DNA from: Paludibacteraceae bacterium
GTDB lineage: Bacteria; Bacteroidota; Bacteroidia; Bacteroidales; Paludibacteraceae
Length of the DNA: 64,000 bases
NCBI GenBank assembly: GCA_017938155.1
Contig: JAGBCD010000040.1
Coordinates: 85,810-149,809 of the forward strand
Direction of reading: 5' to 3'
Shown here: positions 7,596 through 15,181 of the stretch, in pieces
How positions within the stretch are numbered: the first letter of the stretch is position 1
Layout of the letters: each line of letters starts with the position of its first letter
Translations under genes and position numbers: made by a program
The notes under the pieces: generated by a model
The model's input: only the letters and a program-made list of their open reading frames with translations
Told to the model about the DNA's origin: nothing
Database searches by the model: none

Positions 7596-8342
7596 ATGAC
7601 TCAGATAAAAAAAATTTTAGTATCTCAACCTCAACCTTTGAATGCACGTAACCCTTATCAAGAAATGGAAGATTTGTTTGGAGTCCATTTTGACTTCAAG
7701 CCTCTTATACGAATTGAAGGATTGAGTGCTAAAGAATTTCGCGCTCAACATATCAACCCATTGGATTATACTGCAGTTTTGTTGAACTCTCGTTTGAGTA
7801 TTGATCATTTTTTCAGGATTTGCGAAGAGATGCGTATTCAAGTACCTGAGACCATGCATTATTATTGCATATCAGAGATGGTGGCGAATTATTTACAAAA
7901 ATATATTCAATATCGCAAGCGCAAGGTCTTTTTCACCGAGCATAACAAATTTAGCGAACTACTCCCAGCAATGAATCGTCGTCCTAATGAAAAATACATT
8001 ATGGTTATGTCTGACGTTCATAACGATGAGACGATTCGCATGTTTGCAGAACATAAAATAGAAATCAAACCTGCCATTATGTATCGTACCATGATAAACG
8101 AATGGCCTAAAGAAGAAGTGTTTGATTATGACATGGTTGTTTTATTTACCCCCTCCGGAGTTTCTGCATTGAAAACCAATTTCCCTAACTTAACATCTGA
8201 AAACATAAAAATCGCATGTATCGGTACTAACACTGCCAATGCGTTGAAAGAAATAGGATTGGAAGCAGATATCGTTCCTACCCCAGAATATCCAAGTATC
8301 ACAGCAGCTATTAAAGCATATTTAGAGCAGCATTGCGTATGA
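7596..8342 (+). CDS. hemD: Uroporphyrinogen-III synthase
   Basis: 248 residues, the usual length. The protein alternates two Rossmann-like HemD halves. The family's loosely conserved C-terminal pattern is seen as VVLFTPSGVSALKTNF (about 180-195), IKIACIGTNTANALKEIG and VPTPEYPSITAAIKAYL. The enzyme cyclises hydroxymethylbilane to uroporphyrinogen III with inversion of ring D, on the way to haem and sirohaem. Sequence conservation in HemD is low, but the DUF4271-hemD-rnpA order seen in Bacteroidales supports the call. Its TGA overlaps the rnpA ATG. Confidence 0.85.
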   Translation: MTQIKKILVSQPQPLNARNPYQEMEDLFGVHFDFKPLIRIEGLSAKEFRAQHINPLDYTAVLLNSRLSIDHFFRICEEMRIQVPETMHYYCISEMVANYLQKYIQYRKRKVFFTEHNKFSELLPAMNRRPNEKYIMVMSDVHNDETIRMFAEHKIEIKPAIMYRTMINEWPKEEVFDYDMVVLFTPSGVSALKTNFPNLTSENIKIACIGTNTANALKEIGLEADIVPTPEYPSITAAIKAYLEQHCV

Positions 8343-8698
8343 GCTATTCTTTTCCAAAGACAGAGAAGTTATGTGGCAAAACACGTATTGAAACGTTGTA
8401 TCGTGAGGGCAAGAAATTTGTTGTTTGGCCTCTACGCATCACCTATGCTCCTTGTACAGACAAAAATCAAATTTTGGTTTGGGCTGCCAAAGCTAATTTC
8501 AAACACGCTGTTGATAGGAACCTACTAAAACGTCGTTTACGAGAAGCCTATCGCAACAATCGAGAGGTATTGCAATGCGATGATAAGAATTGGCAAATAG
8601 CCATCAATTATATTGCTGATACCAAGTTGCCGTATGAGAAAATCTCGCATGCTATGCGCAAAGCACTCCATACAATTGATACCAAAGAATGGACATAA
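8339..8698 (+). CDS. rnpA: Ribonuclease P protein component
   Basis: 119 residues. Basic protein with the RNR motif [16 protein letters not shown] (about 58-73) that contacts RNase P RNA; it helps remove tRNA 5' leaders. The ATG at 8339 overlaps the hemD stop as ATGA and is preferred over an in-frame TTG six bases upstream. The 3' end overlaps yidD by 10 bp, the usual rnpA-yidD coupling. Confidence 0.93.
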   Translation: MSYSFPKTEKLCGKTRIETLYREGKKFVVWPLRITYAPCTDKNQILVWAAKANFKHAVDRNLLKRRLREAYRNNREVLQCDDKNWQIAINYIADTKLPYEKISHAMRKALHTIDTKEWT

Positions 8699-8916
8699 AA
8701 AAGATAATACGAACGATATTTTTACTGCCTGTATATTTTTACCGGCACTGCATATCCCCCTTAACACCCCCCTCATGCCGATATACACCAACCTGTAGTC
8801 AATATATGGTGGAAGCCGTACTCAAACATGGCATCCTCAAAGGAGGCTGGATGGGTGTGAAACGTATCATGCGTTGTCACCCTTGGGGAGGTAGTGGCTA
8901 TGACCCAGTACCTTAA
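8689..8916 (+). CDS. yidD: Membrane protein insertion efficiency factor YidD
   Basis: 75 residues, a normal YidD. It shows the family pattern [20 protein letters not shown] (18-37) with its conserved cysteines, followed by [10 protein letters not shown] and the C-terminal [14 protein letters not shown]. YidD is a small inner-membrane-associated protein that aids YidC-dependent insertion. The start lies inside rnpA (10-bp overlap), the common arrangement. Confidence 0.95.
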   Translation: MDIKKIIRTIFLLPVYFYRHCISPLTPPSCRYTPTCSQYMVEAVLKHGILKGGWMGVKRIMRCHPWGGSGYDPVP

Positions 8917-8919
8917 ACT

Positions 8920-8961
8920 AATTAAGAATTTTGAATTAAGAATTAGGAATTAAGAATTAGG
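8920..8961. repeat. Short AT-rich tandem repeat between yidD and trmD
   Basis: GAATTAAGAATTAG occurs twice head to tail (8933-8946 and 8947-8960), preceded by a degenerate copy, AATTAAGAATTTT. The period is 14 bp. It fills most of the 56-bp gap between the two genes. Confidence 0.75.
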
Positions 8962-8972
8962 AGTAAGATTTT

Positions 8973-9656
8973 ATGAGAATAGATATTTTAACCGTTTGCC
9001 CAGAACTGTTGGAGAGTCCTCTCAATCATTCTATTATTCAACGAGCCAAAGACAAAGGACTGGTGGAAATATATGTTCATAATATACGAGATTTCTCCCT
9101 TGACAAACATCGCAAGGTAGATGACTACGCCTTTGGATTTGGAGCTGGTATGGTGTTACAAATCGAGCCGATAGATCGGGCGATTAGTTTTCTAACGAGT
9201 CAACGCCAATATGATGAGATCATCTTTACTGCTCCTGATGGCGAACGTTTTACCCAAAAAGATGCCAACGCCTTATCTCTAAAGGAGAACATTATCATTC
9301 TATGTGGGCATTACAAAGGTGTAGATCAACGAGTACGTGATCACTTTATTAGCAAAGAGTATAGCATCGGTGATTTTGTCCTTACAGGGGGAGAAATGCC
9401 CGCAGCTATCATGACTGATGCCATTGTACGCCTGCTTCCGGGTGCCATTGGCGACGAAACAAGCGCACTGAATGATAGTTTTCAAGATGGTTTATTGGAG
9501 CCTGGTGTGTACACTCGACCTGCCGACTATAAAGGTTGGAAAGTACCTGAGATATTGCTATCTGGACATCAAGCCAAAATAGAAGATTGGTTATACGAAA
9601 AGAGCATTGAACACACCCAAGAAAGAAGACCAGATCTGCTGAGCGAAAACCAATAA
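8973..9656 (+). CDS. trmD: tRNA (guanine-N1-)-methyltransferase, G37
   Basis: 227 residues, typical. It begins with the TrmD start [20 protein letters not shown]. The trefoil-knot SAM-binding core shows [11 protein letters not shown] (about 110-120) and [14 protein letters not shown] (about 131-144). [15 protein letters not shown] corresponds to the GGGxGMV loop, with FGFGAGM here. TrmD adds m1 to G37 of tRNAs with G36 and prevents +1 frameshifting. It ends 11 bp from the convergent pseudouridine synthase. Confidence 0.94.
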   Translation: MRIDILTVCPELLESPLNHSIIQRAKDKGLVEIYVHNIRDFSLDKHRKVDDYAFGFGAGMVLQIEPIDRAISFLTSQRQYDEIIFTAPDGERFTQKDANALSLKENIIILCGHYKGVDQRVRDHFISKEYSIGDFVLTGGEMPAAIMTDAIVRLLPGAIGDETSALNDSFQDGLLEPGVYTRPADYKGWKVPEILLSGHQAKIEDWLYEKSIEHTQERRPDLLSENQ

Positions 9657-9667
9657 ACAACGTGTCT

Positions 9668-10564
9668 CTATTTGAATTGACGAAACTCCTTAGGTATGGG
9701 AGCTTCAAAAGAAACCTTTTGCTCCAATACTGGATGAATAAATTCAATGAGTCTTGCATGCAGGCACAATCTATCTACAGGAGAGTGTTGATTGCCATTT
9801 CCATACTTACGATCCCCTACTACGGGATATCCTTTGGATGCAAGCTGTACGCGTATTTGGTTGGTTCGGCCTGTCTCTAAAGACAATTCTAAAGAAGAGC
9901 TATCGAGTTCTGAATTGTAACCAAGCACCTTATAGTGAGTGACAGCCTTTTTTCCTCCATCATCTACAGAAGAAGCATATACCAGAGCACGATTGTTGTC
10001 CTCAGTTAACCAACTAACAATTGTCCCTTGTCGGTCTTTCAAGTCTCCATGTACTACGGCAAAATAGACTCTCCGCGTTACTAACTGATGCCAGTATGTA
10101 CGCATGTATTCTTGTAGTTGCTGCGTTTTGGCAAAAACAAGGACACCACTTGTCTCCCTATCTAATCTATGTACAGTGTATATATTAGCCCGCTGATTAC
10201 TCTTTTTAACATAGTTTTTAAGAATAGAGAATACGGTTGTTTCCCTTGAATCTTGGTGAGTAGCGACCGTCAATAGTCCACACTTTTTCTCTACAACAAT
10301 CAAATGAGCATCTTCATACAACATACGCAATTTGGGGTGTCTCAATTCTACATTTCCCCTTGCTGTAGATATCTCAACCATATCTCCTGCTTGAAGTGGA
10401 GTGTCGTGTCTTGTTTGAATAGCTCCATTGACGAACAGTAATCGATGCGACAAAATACTCTTCAAATTGGAACGTGATTTTTCGGGAAATTTCTCTTGCA
10501 AAAAAGTCAATAAAGTGGAATCTTTGTTGACTTTGATTTTTGTATTTTGTTTTTTTCTAATCAT
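9668..10564 (-). CDS. RluA-family RNA pseudouridine synthase
   Basis: 298 residues from the ATG at 10564. An N-terminal S4-like RNA-binding domain (about 10-75: FPEKSRSNLKSILSHRLLFVNG) precedes the synthase domain with the catalytic HRLDRETSG (132-140, nucleophile Asp135). TGRTNQIRVQLA and GDRKYG are also RluA hallmarks. The 10564 start overlaps the upstream stop as ATGA, which is better than the longer start at 10585. The target (23S rRNA or tRNA) cannot be fixed from sequence. It is co-transcribed with the PnuC-like transporter. Confidence 0.9.
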   Translation of the reverse strand: MIRKKQNTKIKVNKDSTLLTFLQEKFPEKSRSNLKSILSHRLLFVNGAIQTRHDTPLQAGDMVEISTARGNVELRHPKLRMLYEDAHLIVVEKKCGLLTVATHQDSRETTVFSILKNYVKKSNQRANIYTVHRLDRETSGVLVFAKTQQLQEYMRTYWHQLVTRRVYFAVVHGDLKDRQGTIVSWLTEDNNRALVYASSVDDGGKKAVTHYKVLGYNSELDSSSLELSLETGRTNQIRVQLASKGYPVVGDRKYGNGNQHSPVDRLCLHARLIEFIHPVLEQKVSFEAPIPKEFRQFK

Positions 10565-11340
10565 ATCTTTAGTTGGGATACCCATCCCATATCTTTAGTT
10601 TTTGTATTTTTGAACCATGCAACTTGCGCATTTGCATTCACCAACATAAATATCACAAAAAGGAAAATAGAAAATATATTGTTTACCAATATATAGAAGA
10701 TGATACCTGAAATACTATAAAGAATCCAAAATATCCACGCCTCATTTTTTTTCTTAATCAATAGTAGATTAGCAAAGAAAGAGGAGCTTATCATAATGGC
10801 TGAAACTAATTTAATTTGCCAATCTGCCAATAGAACACCTTTGTTATTTTCTGTTAAGACAAAAGTCGTTAACAGGTAATCTAAGAAGATAATCACTGCA
10901 AAGGTAAATATGACCCATGCAAATCTCTTGGCAGGAAGGAATGCTGGAGGATTTTCCTGTGAAGTGGTTTGTGTTTGTTTCCAATTTTTGATTGACATTA
11001 TTAAAAACGGAATAAACACAAATAAGTATAGAAGCACTAAATCATAGCTTCCAATGAGATAAAATTGTACAGACAACAACAAAGCCATGAGTATTCCAGC
11101 ATAGAAACCTAAATAATTATTAGGGTTGGCTATTGTCATAACATAAGCCACTCCTACCACACTTGCAGGAATGCCTACAATAAAGTCCCAATCCGTCCAC
11201 CTAAGTAGTGTTCCTTTGAGATTAGGAACAAAGTGTTCTATGAGCATTAAGACCACAAATAGTGCTGCAAACAAAGCACAAGAAAGAAGGAACTTTCTCA
11301 AAAGTTCAATATAAAGTGATCTGCGTATATCTTGTAGCAT
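10561..11340 (-). CDS. PnuC-like transporter, probably nicotinamide mononucleotide/riboside family
   Basis: 259 residues with about seven to eight membrane segments. The pattern fits PnuC: an N-terminal segment, then VGIPASVVGVAYVMTIAN, NYLGFYAGILMALLLSVQFY, a second set of helices, and the C-terminal EAWIFWILYSISGIIFYIL resembling the family's NWxxWI stretch. PnuC proteins carry nicotinamide riboside by facilitated diffusion; other members of the fold carry thiamin or riboflavin, so the substrate is open. The ATG lies only 8 bp after the T-run of the rpmE terminator, leaving no room for an ordinary separate promoter. Confidence 0.62.
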   Translation of the reverse strand: MLQDIRRSLYIELLRKFLLSCALFAALFVVLMLIEHFVPNLKGTLLRWTDWDFIVGIPASVVGVAYVMTIANPNNYLGFYAGILMALLLSVQFYLIGSYDLVLLYLFVFIPFLIMSIKNWKQTQTTSQENPPAFLPAKRFAWVIFTFAVIIFLDYLLTTFVLTENNKGVLLADWQIKLVSAIMISSSFFANLLLIKKKNEAWIFWILYSISGIIFYILVNNIFSIFLFVIFMLVNANAQVAWFKNTKTKDMGWVSQLKI

Positions 11341-11348
11341 AATAATAC

Positions 11349-11375
11349 AAAAAAGGGCGGACTAAAAGCCCGCCC
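11349..11375 (-). terminator. Rho-independent terminator after rpmE
   Basis: On the minus strand GGGCGG-N9-CCGCCC is followed directly by TTTTTT. It closes the rpsF-rpsR-rplI-rpmE operon. The T-run ends 8 bp before the start codon of the PnuC-like gene, so expression of that gene would need read-through or a start inside this element. Confidence 0.9.
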
Positions 11376-11390
11376 TCAATATTTACCAAA

Positions 11391-11648
11391 TTACTTACGA
11401 GGCTTGCGATTGCCATAGCGAGACATAAATTTGTCCACACGTCCAGCAGTATCGACCAACTTTGACTTACCTGTATAGAATGGGTGAGAAGTGTTGGAGA
11501 TTTCAAGTTTGATAAGTGGATAAGTGGTACCATCAATTTCGATGCTATCTTTAGTAGCTGCAGTTGAGCGACTGAAGAATTGTGTACCATCTGACATATC
11601 TTTGAATACTACAATACGGTAGTTTTCTGGATGAATACCTTTTTTCAT
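11391..11648 (-). CDS. rpmE2: 50S ribosomal protein L31, type B
   Basis: 85 residues. MKKGIHPENYRIVVFKDMSD at the start and SHPFYTGKSKLVDTAGRVDKF near the end are type B L31. It lacks the zinc-binding cysteines of the type A form. It is a large-subunit protein at the central protuberance. It lies 14 bp after rplI and ends before a strong terminator, closing the small ribosomal operon. Confidence 0.96.
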   Translation of the reverse strand: MKKGIHPENYRIVVFKDMSDGTQFFSRSTAATKDSIEIDGTTYPLIKLEISNTSHPFYTGKSKLVDTAGRVDKFMSRYGNRKPRK

Positions 11649-11662
11649 AATTTACTCCTTTC

Positions 11663-12103
11663 TTATTCAGCTACAACGTTCAACTTAATTTCAGCTTTAA
11701 CCTCCTTGTGAAGTTTAGCAACAGCAACATGCTCTCCTAATTCTTTCACAGGTTCAACGGTGATTACTTTTTTGTCAATCTCAAATCCTTGAGCAGCAAG
11801 AGCCTCAGCGATTTGAGTAGTAGTAACTGTACCAAAGATTTTACCATCTTCATTAGCTTTGGCAGTCAAAGTAACGACTGTTTCAGCCAATTTAGCTGCA
11901 AGTTCTTGAGCATCAGCCAACAATTTAGCCAATTTATGTGCTTGTTGTTTCAAGTTCTCAGCAAGTTGTTTACGATTGCTATCATTAGCAATAATAGCAT
12001 ACTTGTTAGGAATTAGATAGTTGCGTCCGTAACCATCTTTTACCTTTACGATATCATTTTTGTAGCCCAAGTTCGCTACGTCTTGAATCAAAATTACTTC
12101 CAT
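11663..12103 (-). CDS. rplI: 50S ribosomal protein L9
   Basis: 146 residues. The N-terminal domain MEVILIQDVANLGYKNDIVK and GYGRNYLIPNKYA is followed by the long connecting helix (about 40-75) and the C-terminal rRNA-binding domain. It has the normal two-domain shape and length. It is the third gene of rpsF-rpsR-rplI-rpmE, 48 bp after rpsR. Confidence 0.97.
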   Translation of the reverse strand: MEVILIQDVANLGYKNDIVKVKDGYGRNYLIPNKYAIIANDSNRKQLAENLKQQAHKLAKLLADAQELAAKLAETVVTLTAKANEDGKIFGTVTTTQIAEALAAQGFEIDKKVITVEPVKELGEHVAVAKLHKEVKAEIKLNVVAE

Positions 12104-12151
12104 GATGTTTCTCCTTTCAAATTAAATAATTACTAAAAGCCGAAAGGCAAT

Positions 12152-12418
12152 TTATTTCATCATATCGGTTACGTATGGTAGCAATGCCAAGTGTCTTGCT
12201 TTCTTAACAGCTTGAGCCACTTTGCGTTGATATTTCAAACTTGTACCAGTAATACGACGAGGTAAAATCTTACCTTGCTCATTTAAGAATTTCTTGAGGA
12301 ACTCAGGATCCTTGTAATCAATGTACTTAATACCACTCTTTTTGAAACGGCAGTATTTTTTCTTCTTTTGATCGTTAGTTTGTGGTGTCAAATAACGGAT
12401 TTCTTCGTTTTGTGCCAT
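12152..12418 (-). CDS. rpsR: 30S ribosomal protein S18
   Basis: 88 residues. [20 protein letters not shown], the [20 protein letters not shown] core and [13 protein letters not shown] are characteristic. S18 pairs with S6 on the platform of the small subunit, and its gene follows rpsF after 2 bp, the near-universal order. Confidence 0.97.
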   Translation of the reverse strand: MAQNEEIRYLTPQTNDQKKKKYCRFKKSGIKYIDYKDPEFLKKFLNEQGKILPRRITGTSLKYQRKVAQAVKKARHLALLPYVTDMMK

Positions 12419-12420
12419 AA

Positions 12421-12768
12421 TTAAGCCTCCTCCTTTTTAAGATTAACGTTACGACGTTTTTCAGCATACTCGAATGCGTATTTGTCAAGACGAGTGGTAA
12501 GGAAACGAATGACACGTTCGTCACGACGGAATGCAGTTTCGAGAGTTGCGATAACTTCAGGTTCTACATCAAATTGTAATAAGGCATAGAATCCCGTTGT
12601 TTTGCCTTGGATAGGGTATGCCAACTTGCGCAATCCCCACTCCTCACGATTGAGAATAGTACCACCATTCTGTGTGAGAAGGTTCTCGAATTTTTCAACC
12701 GCTTCCTTCATCTGTGGTTCAGATAAAACGGGAGTCAAAACGAAAGCGGTTTCGTAATGATTTAACAT
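12421..12768 (-). CDS. rpsF: 30S ribosomal protein S6
   Basis: 115 residues from the ATG at 12768 ([17 protein letters not shown]), the normal S6 length. A longer frame starting at 12855 is rejected because its ATG overlaps the promoter -7 box. The S6 fold is seen in [19 protein letters not shown] and [14 protein letters not shown]. First gene of the ribosomal operon, with a leader of roughly 75-80 nt that could carry S6:S18 autoregulation. I could not recognise the known leader motif. Confidence 0.96.
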   Translation of the reverse strand: MLNHYETAFVLTPVLSEPQMKEAVEKFENLLTQNGGTILNREEWGLRKLAYPIQGKTTGFYALLQFDVEPEVIATLETAFRRDERVIRFLTTRLDKYAFEYAEKRRNVNLKKEEA

Positions 12769-12852
12769 AATGTTTAAAGATTTTAAATTAATATTAGGTA
12801 CTTTTTCATTGTTTATCGCCAAAGAACTAAACCATAGCGCCGAAAAAGCGTG

Positions 12853-12884
12853 CAAAGATAGTACATTTTTTTGATGTACACAAA
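12853..12884 (-). promoter_or_regulatory. Promoter of the rpsF-rpsR-rplI-rpmE operon
   Basis: On the minus strand TTTG (12881-12884), a 20-bp spacer and TATCTTTG (12853-12860). The spacer contains the inverted repeat GTACAT-N7-ATGTAC (12861-12879), which ends exactly at the -7 box. Confidence 0.8.
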
Positions 12885-13010
12885 TCTTTTGTATTTTTTT
12901 ATTAAAAGAACCCTAATATAAAAAGTCCATCCCCCCTTTGTCTTGAGAAAAGAGACAAAGTCAGTTCTCAAACGAGAGACAAGGCATTTACCTTTCCACA
13001 ATGCTATGCC

Positions 13011-13553
13011 TCAAGTGGTTTGCACTCCTGCTGCCACCTCTCGGTATGTGTGCAACGAAAGATTATCGCTTACCACTTTAAAAGAGTATAGTTCTTTGAA
13101 TCCGAGAGCTGCTATATATGCAAGTTCCATGTCGAACACACAATCTTTGTAATTGGATTGCAACACAAAATCTGCTCCACTATAGCAAGGTGCATGTAAT
13201 AGAGAAGGGGTATTACATAGTGATTGTTCCAAACTTTCCAATTCTATTTCTGGTTCTGGATAGGAACAGTTAGGGTGATTTAACTTCGCTTGCGTAACTG
13301 CCACGATGCTGCCTATTTGAAAATTGCTGCTACCAGCATAGCCAATGTTGATAGCTATAGTATCTTGTGAGTAAGCGCGCAATGTACGCAAGACATTGAT
13401 AGCTCCCACACCTGTGACAACCACATCCCATAATGTCCCATCAGGCATTTTCCATTGTTTATTAACCATTTCGCCTTTTAGGCACAATTGGATAAGTTTT
13501 TTCTCACCTATCACATCTCCTTCTTCTGCTATTAAAATAATTCTCTTTGACAT
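13011..13553 (-). CDS. Nucleoside phosphorylase-superfamily protein (MTA/SAH nucleosidase-like)
   Basis: 180 residues, shorter than the usual 220-240. The superfamily core is visible: DVVVTGVGAINVLRTLRAY (about 43-61), INIGYAGSSNFQIGSIVAV, and near the C-terminus FDMELAYIAALGF with KVVSDNLSL, which corresponds to the DMEG...SDxAD active-site region. Asp in SDN is kept, but the following Asp of SDxAD is not. Candidate activities are 5'-methylthioadenosine/S-adenosylhomocysteine or futalosine hydrolysis; these cannot be separated here. Divergent from the pRiA4b-like gene with interlocked promoters. Confidence 0.65.
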   Translation of the reverse strand: MSKRIILIAEEGDVIGEKKLIQLCLKGEMVNKQWKMPDGTLWDVVVTGVGAINVLRTLRAYSQDTIAINIGYAGSSNFQIGSIVAVTQAKLNHPNCSYPEPEIELESLEQSLCNTPSLLHAPCYSGADFVLQSNYKDCVFDMELAYIAALGFKELYSFKVVSDNLSLHTYREVAAGVQTT

Positions 13554-13578
13554 AAAATAAAGAACTCTATTTTCGATG

Positions 13579-13609
13579 CAAAGTTACATCAAAATTTTGA
13601 CATTTCAAA
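13579..13609 (-). promoter_or_regulatory. Promoter of the nucleosidase-like gene
   Basis: On the minus strand TTTG (13606-13609), a 19-bp spacer and TAACTTTG (13579-13586). It overlaps the divergent promoter at 13596-13626. Confidence 0.65.
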
Positions 13610-13626
13610 ATTATATCGTATCTTTG
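13596..13626 (+). promoter_or_regulatory. Promoter of the pRiA4b-like/miaA/glycogen synthase operon
   Basis: TTTG (13596-13599), a 19-bp spacer and TATCTTTG (13619-13626), 26 bp upstream of the ATG at 13653. Confidence 0.75.
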
Positions 13627-13652
13627 CAGTTGAATAAAAAGAACTATTATTT

Positions 13653-14204
13653 ATGATATTTCGAATAACATTTTCTTGTGAAGAAACAGATGGTTTTCGT
13701 AGGGATTTTGAAGCGGATTCAGAAGCCACATTCTTAGACCTACACAATGCTATTCTCCAAAGCGTTAAATACTCTGACGATCAAATGACTTCTTTTTTTC
13801 TATGCAATGACCATTGGGAAAAAGAACAAGAAGTTACTCTCATGGAAATGGGAAAAAACTTTGAATACGATAACATGATCATGTCAGAGACTCAGTTGGG
13901 TCAGTTATTGGAAGAGCAAGGGCAACGTTTGATTTACATTTTTGATCCTATGTTTGAGCGTAATTTCTTTGGTCGATTGACAGAAATTAAGCCTGGTCAT
14001 TTGGACCAAGTGGTCTGCGTTAACAGTAAAGGTATAGCTCCCAAGCAATTGCAAGATGTTGACTCTATTCAAAACTTATTTGGAGCAGGTGGTGATTTCT
14101 CTGACATGGATGAAGATTTCTACGGAGATAATCAGTACGACACTGATGACTTGGATGAGAGTGGATATGAGAGTTTAAGTTTTGAGGATGGTAGTATGTT
14201 CTAA
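13653..14204 (+). CDS. pRiA4b ORF-3-like family protein
   Basis: 183 residues. The N-terminal pattern FRITFSCEETDGFRRDFEAD, ATFLDLHNAILQSVKYSDDQ and SFFLCNDHWEKEQEVTL matches the pRiA4b ORF-3-like fold (PF07929). The C-terminal 40 residues are strongly acidic (DMDEDFYGDNQYDTDDLDES). No catalytic motif is evident and the role is unknown. Nine bases separate it from miaA, so it heads a miaA-PKD-glycogen synthase operon. Confidence 0.72.
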   Translation: MIFRITFSCEETDGFRRDFEADSEATFLDLHNAILQSVKYSDDQMTSFFLCNDHWEKEQEVTLMEMGKNFEYDNMIMSETQLGQLLEEQGQRLIYIFDPMFERNFFGRLTEIKPGHLDQVVCVNSKGIAPKQLQDVDSIQNLFGAGGDFSDMDEDFYGDNQYDTDDLDESGYESLSFEDGSMF

Positions 14205-14212
14205 TTATCACT

Positions 14213-15181
14213 TTGAACAAACTTCTTGTCATATTAGGGCCTACTGGGGTGGGTAAAACAGAACTTAGTTTGCGTCTCGCGCAAAATTATAGTTGCGATA
14301 TTGTCAACGCGGATTCCAGACAAATTTATCACGCGATCCCTATAGGTACAGCTGCTCCAACAGAGGAAGAGAGAGCCCGCGTTAAACATCACTTTGTAGG
14401 AATAAAAGATTTGCATGAGTCCTATAACGCTGGACAGTATGAAAGAGATTGTGTTGAACTGCTGAATACGTTGTCCCATCAACACAGTCATCCACAAAAC
14501 CCTTTCGCTATCCTGACAGGAGGAAGCATGATGTACATTGATGCTGTCTGTCAAGGTTTGGACGACATTCCAACCATACCTATTCCTATCCGGGATAAGA
14601 TAAACAGCGAATATGAATTGAAGGGACTTACATGGTTGCAAAATGAAGTGAGACAAACCGATCCCATTTATTGGGAGATAGTAGATCAAAACAACCCGCA
14701 ACGTTTGAAGCATGCTCTTGAAGTTTACCGTTTGACTCATTGTCCTTATTCTTCGTTTAGAAAAAAAGCCCTTAATAATTCAAGCACTATTCGACCATGG
14801 GAGATTGTCTATATAGGATTGAATAGAGATAGAGAAAGTTTGTACAAGCGCATCAATCTACGTGTTGATGCTATGATAAAAGATGGACTATTGGAGGAGG
14901 CCAACCAAGCATTCCATGCTGTATTAGGAGATAGAGATTGGAAAAATCAAACCTTGCCTAATAGTTTAAACACAGTAGGATATAAAGAACTATTTGCATA
15001 CTTTACAGGTACTTACACATTAGAAGAAGCTATAGAAAAAATAAAACAAAACTCACGTCATTATGCCAAACGCCAAATGACATGGTTCAACAAAAATAAA
15101 CATATCAATTGGATAAATGCAAACGATTCATATGAAAAACAAATGGATGCTATACATACTTACCTTGTTAGTACTCGGTAG
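14213..15181 (+). CDS. miaA: tRNA dimethylallyltransferase
   Basis: 322 residues. The P-loop GPTGVGKT (9-16), the substrate loop ADSRQIYHAIPIGTAAPT (about 33-50), LTGGSMMYIDAVCQGLDDIP and NTVGYKELFAYF (about 248-259) define MiaA. It isopentenylates A37 of tRNAs reading UNN codons. The start is a TTG nine bases after the upstream stop; there is no in-frame ATG before the P-loop. Its last 50 bp overlap the signal sequence of the following lipoprotein gene. Confidence 0.95.
   Translation: MNKLLVILGPTGVGKTELSLRLAQNYSCDIVNADSRQIYHAIPIGTAAPTEEERARVKHHFVGIKDLHESYNAGQYERDCVELLNTLSHQHSHPQNPFAILTGGSMMYIDAVCQGLDDIPTIPIPIRDKINSEYELKGLTWLQNEVRQTDPIYWEIVDQNNPQRLKHALEVYRLTHCPYSSFRKKALNNSSTIRPWEIVYIGLNRDRESLYKRINLRVDAMIKDGLLEEANQAFHAVLGDRDWKNQTLPNSLNTVGYKELFAYFTGTYTLEEAIEKIKQNSRHYAKRQMTWFNKNKHINWINANDSYEKQMDAIHTYLVSTR

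Noticed and set aside
12769-12855. N-terminal extension of rpsF
   Set aside because: The extended ATG overlaps the promoter -7 box, and S6 proteins begin at the inner Met.
12936-12960. Hairpin CTTTGTCT-N9-AGACAAAG downstream of the nucleosidase-like gene
   Set aside because: The stem is good, but the minus-strand tail is GGGGGG, not T-rich; I could not call it a terminator.
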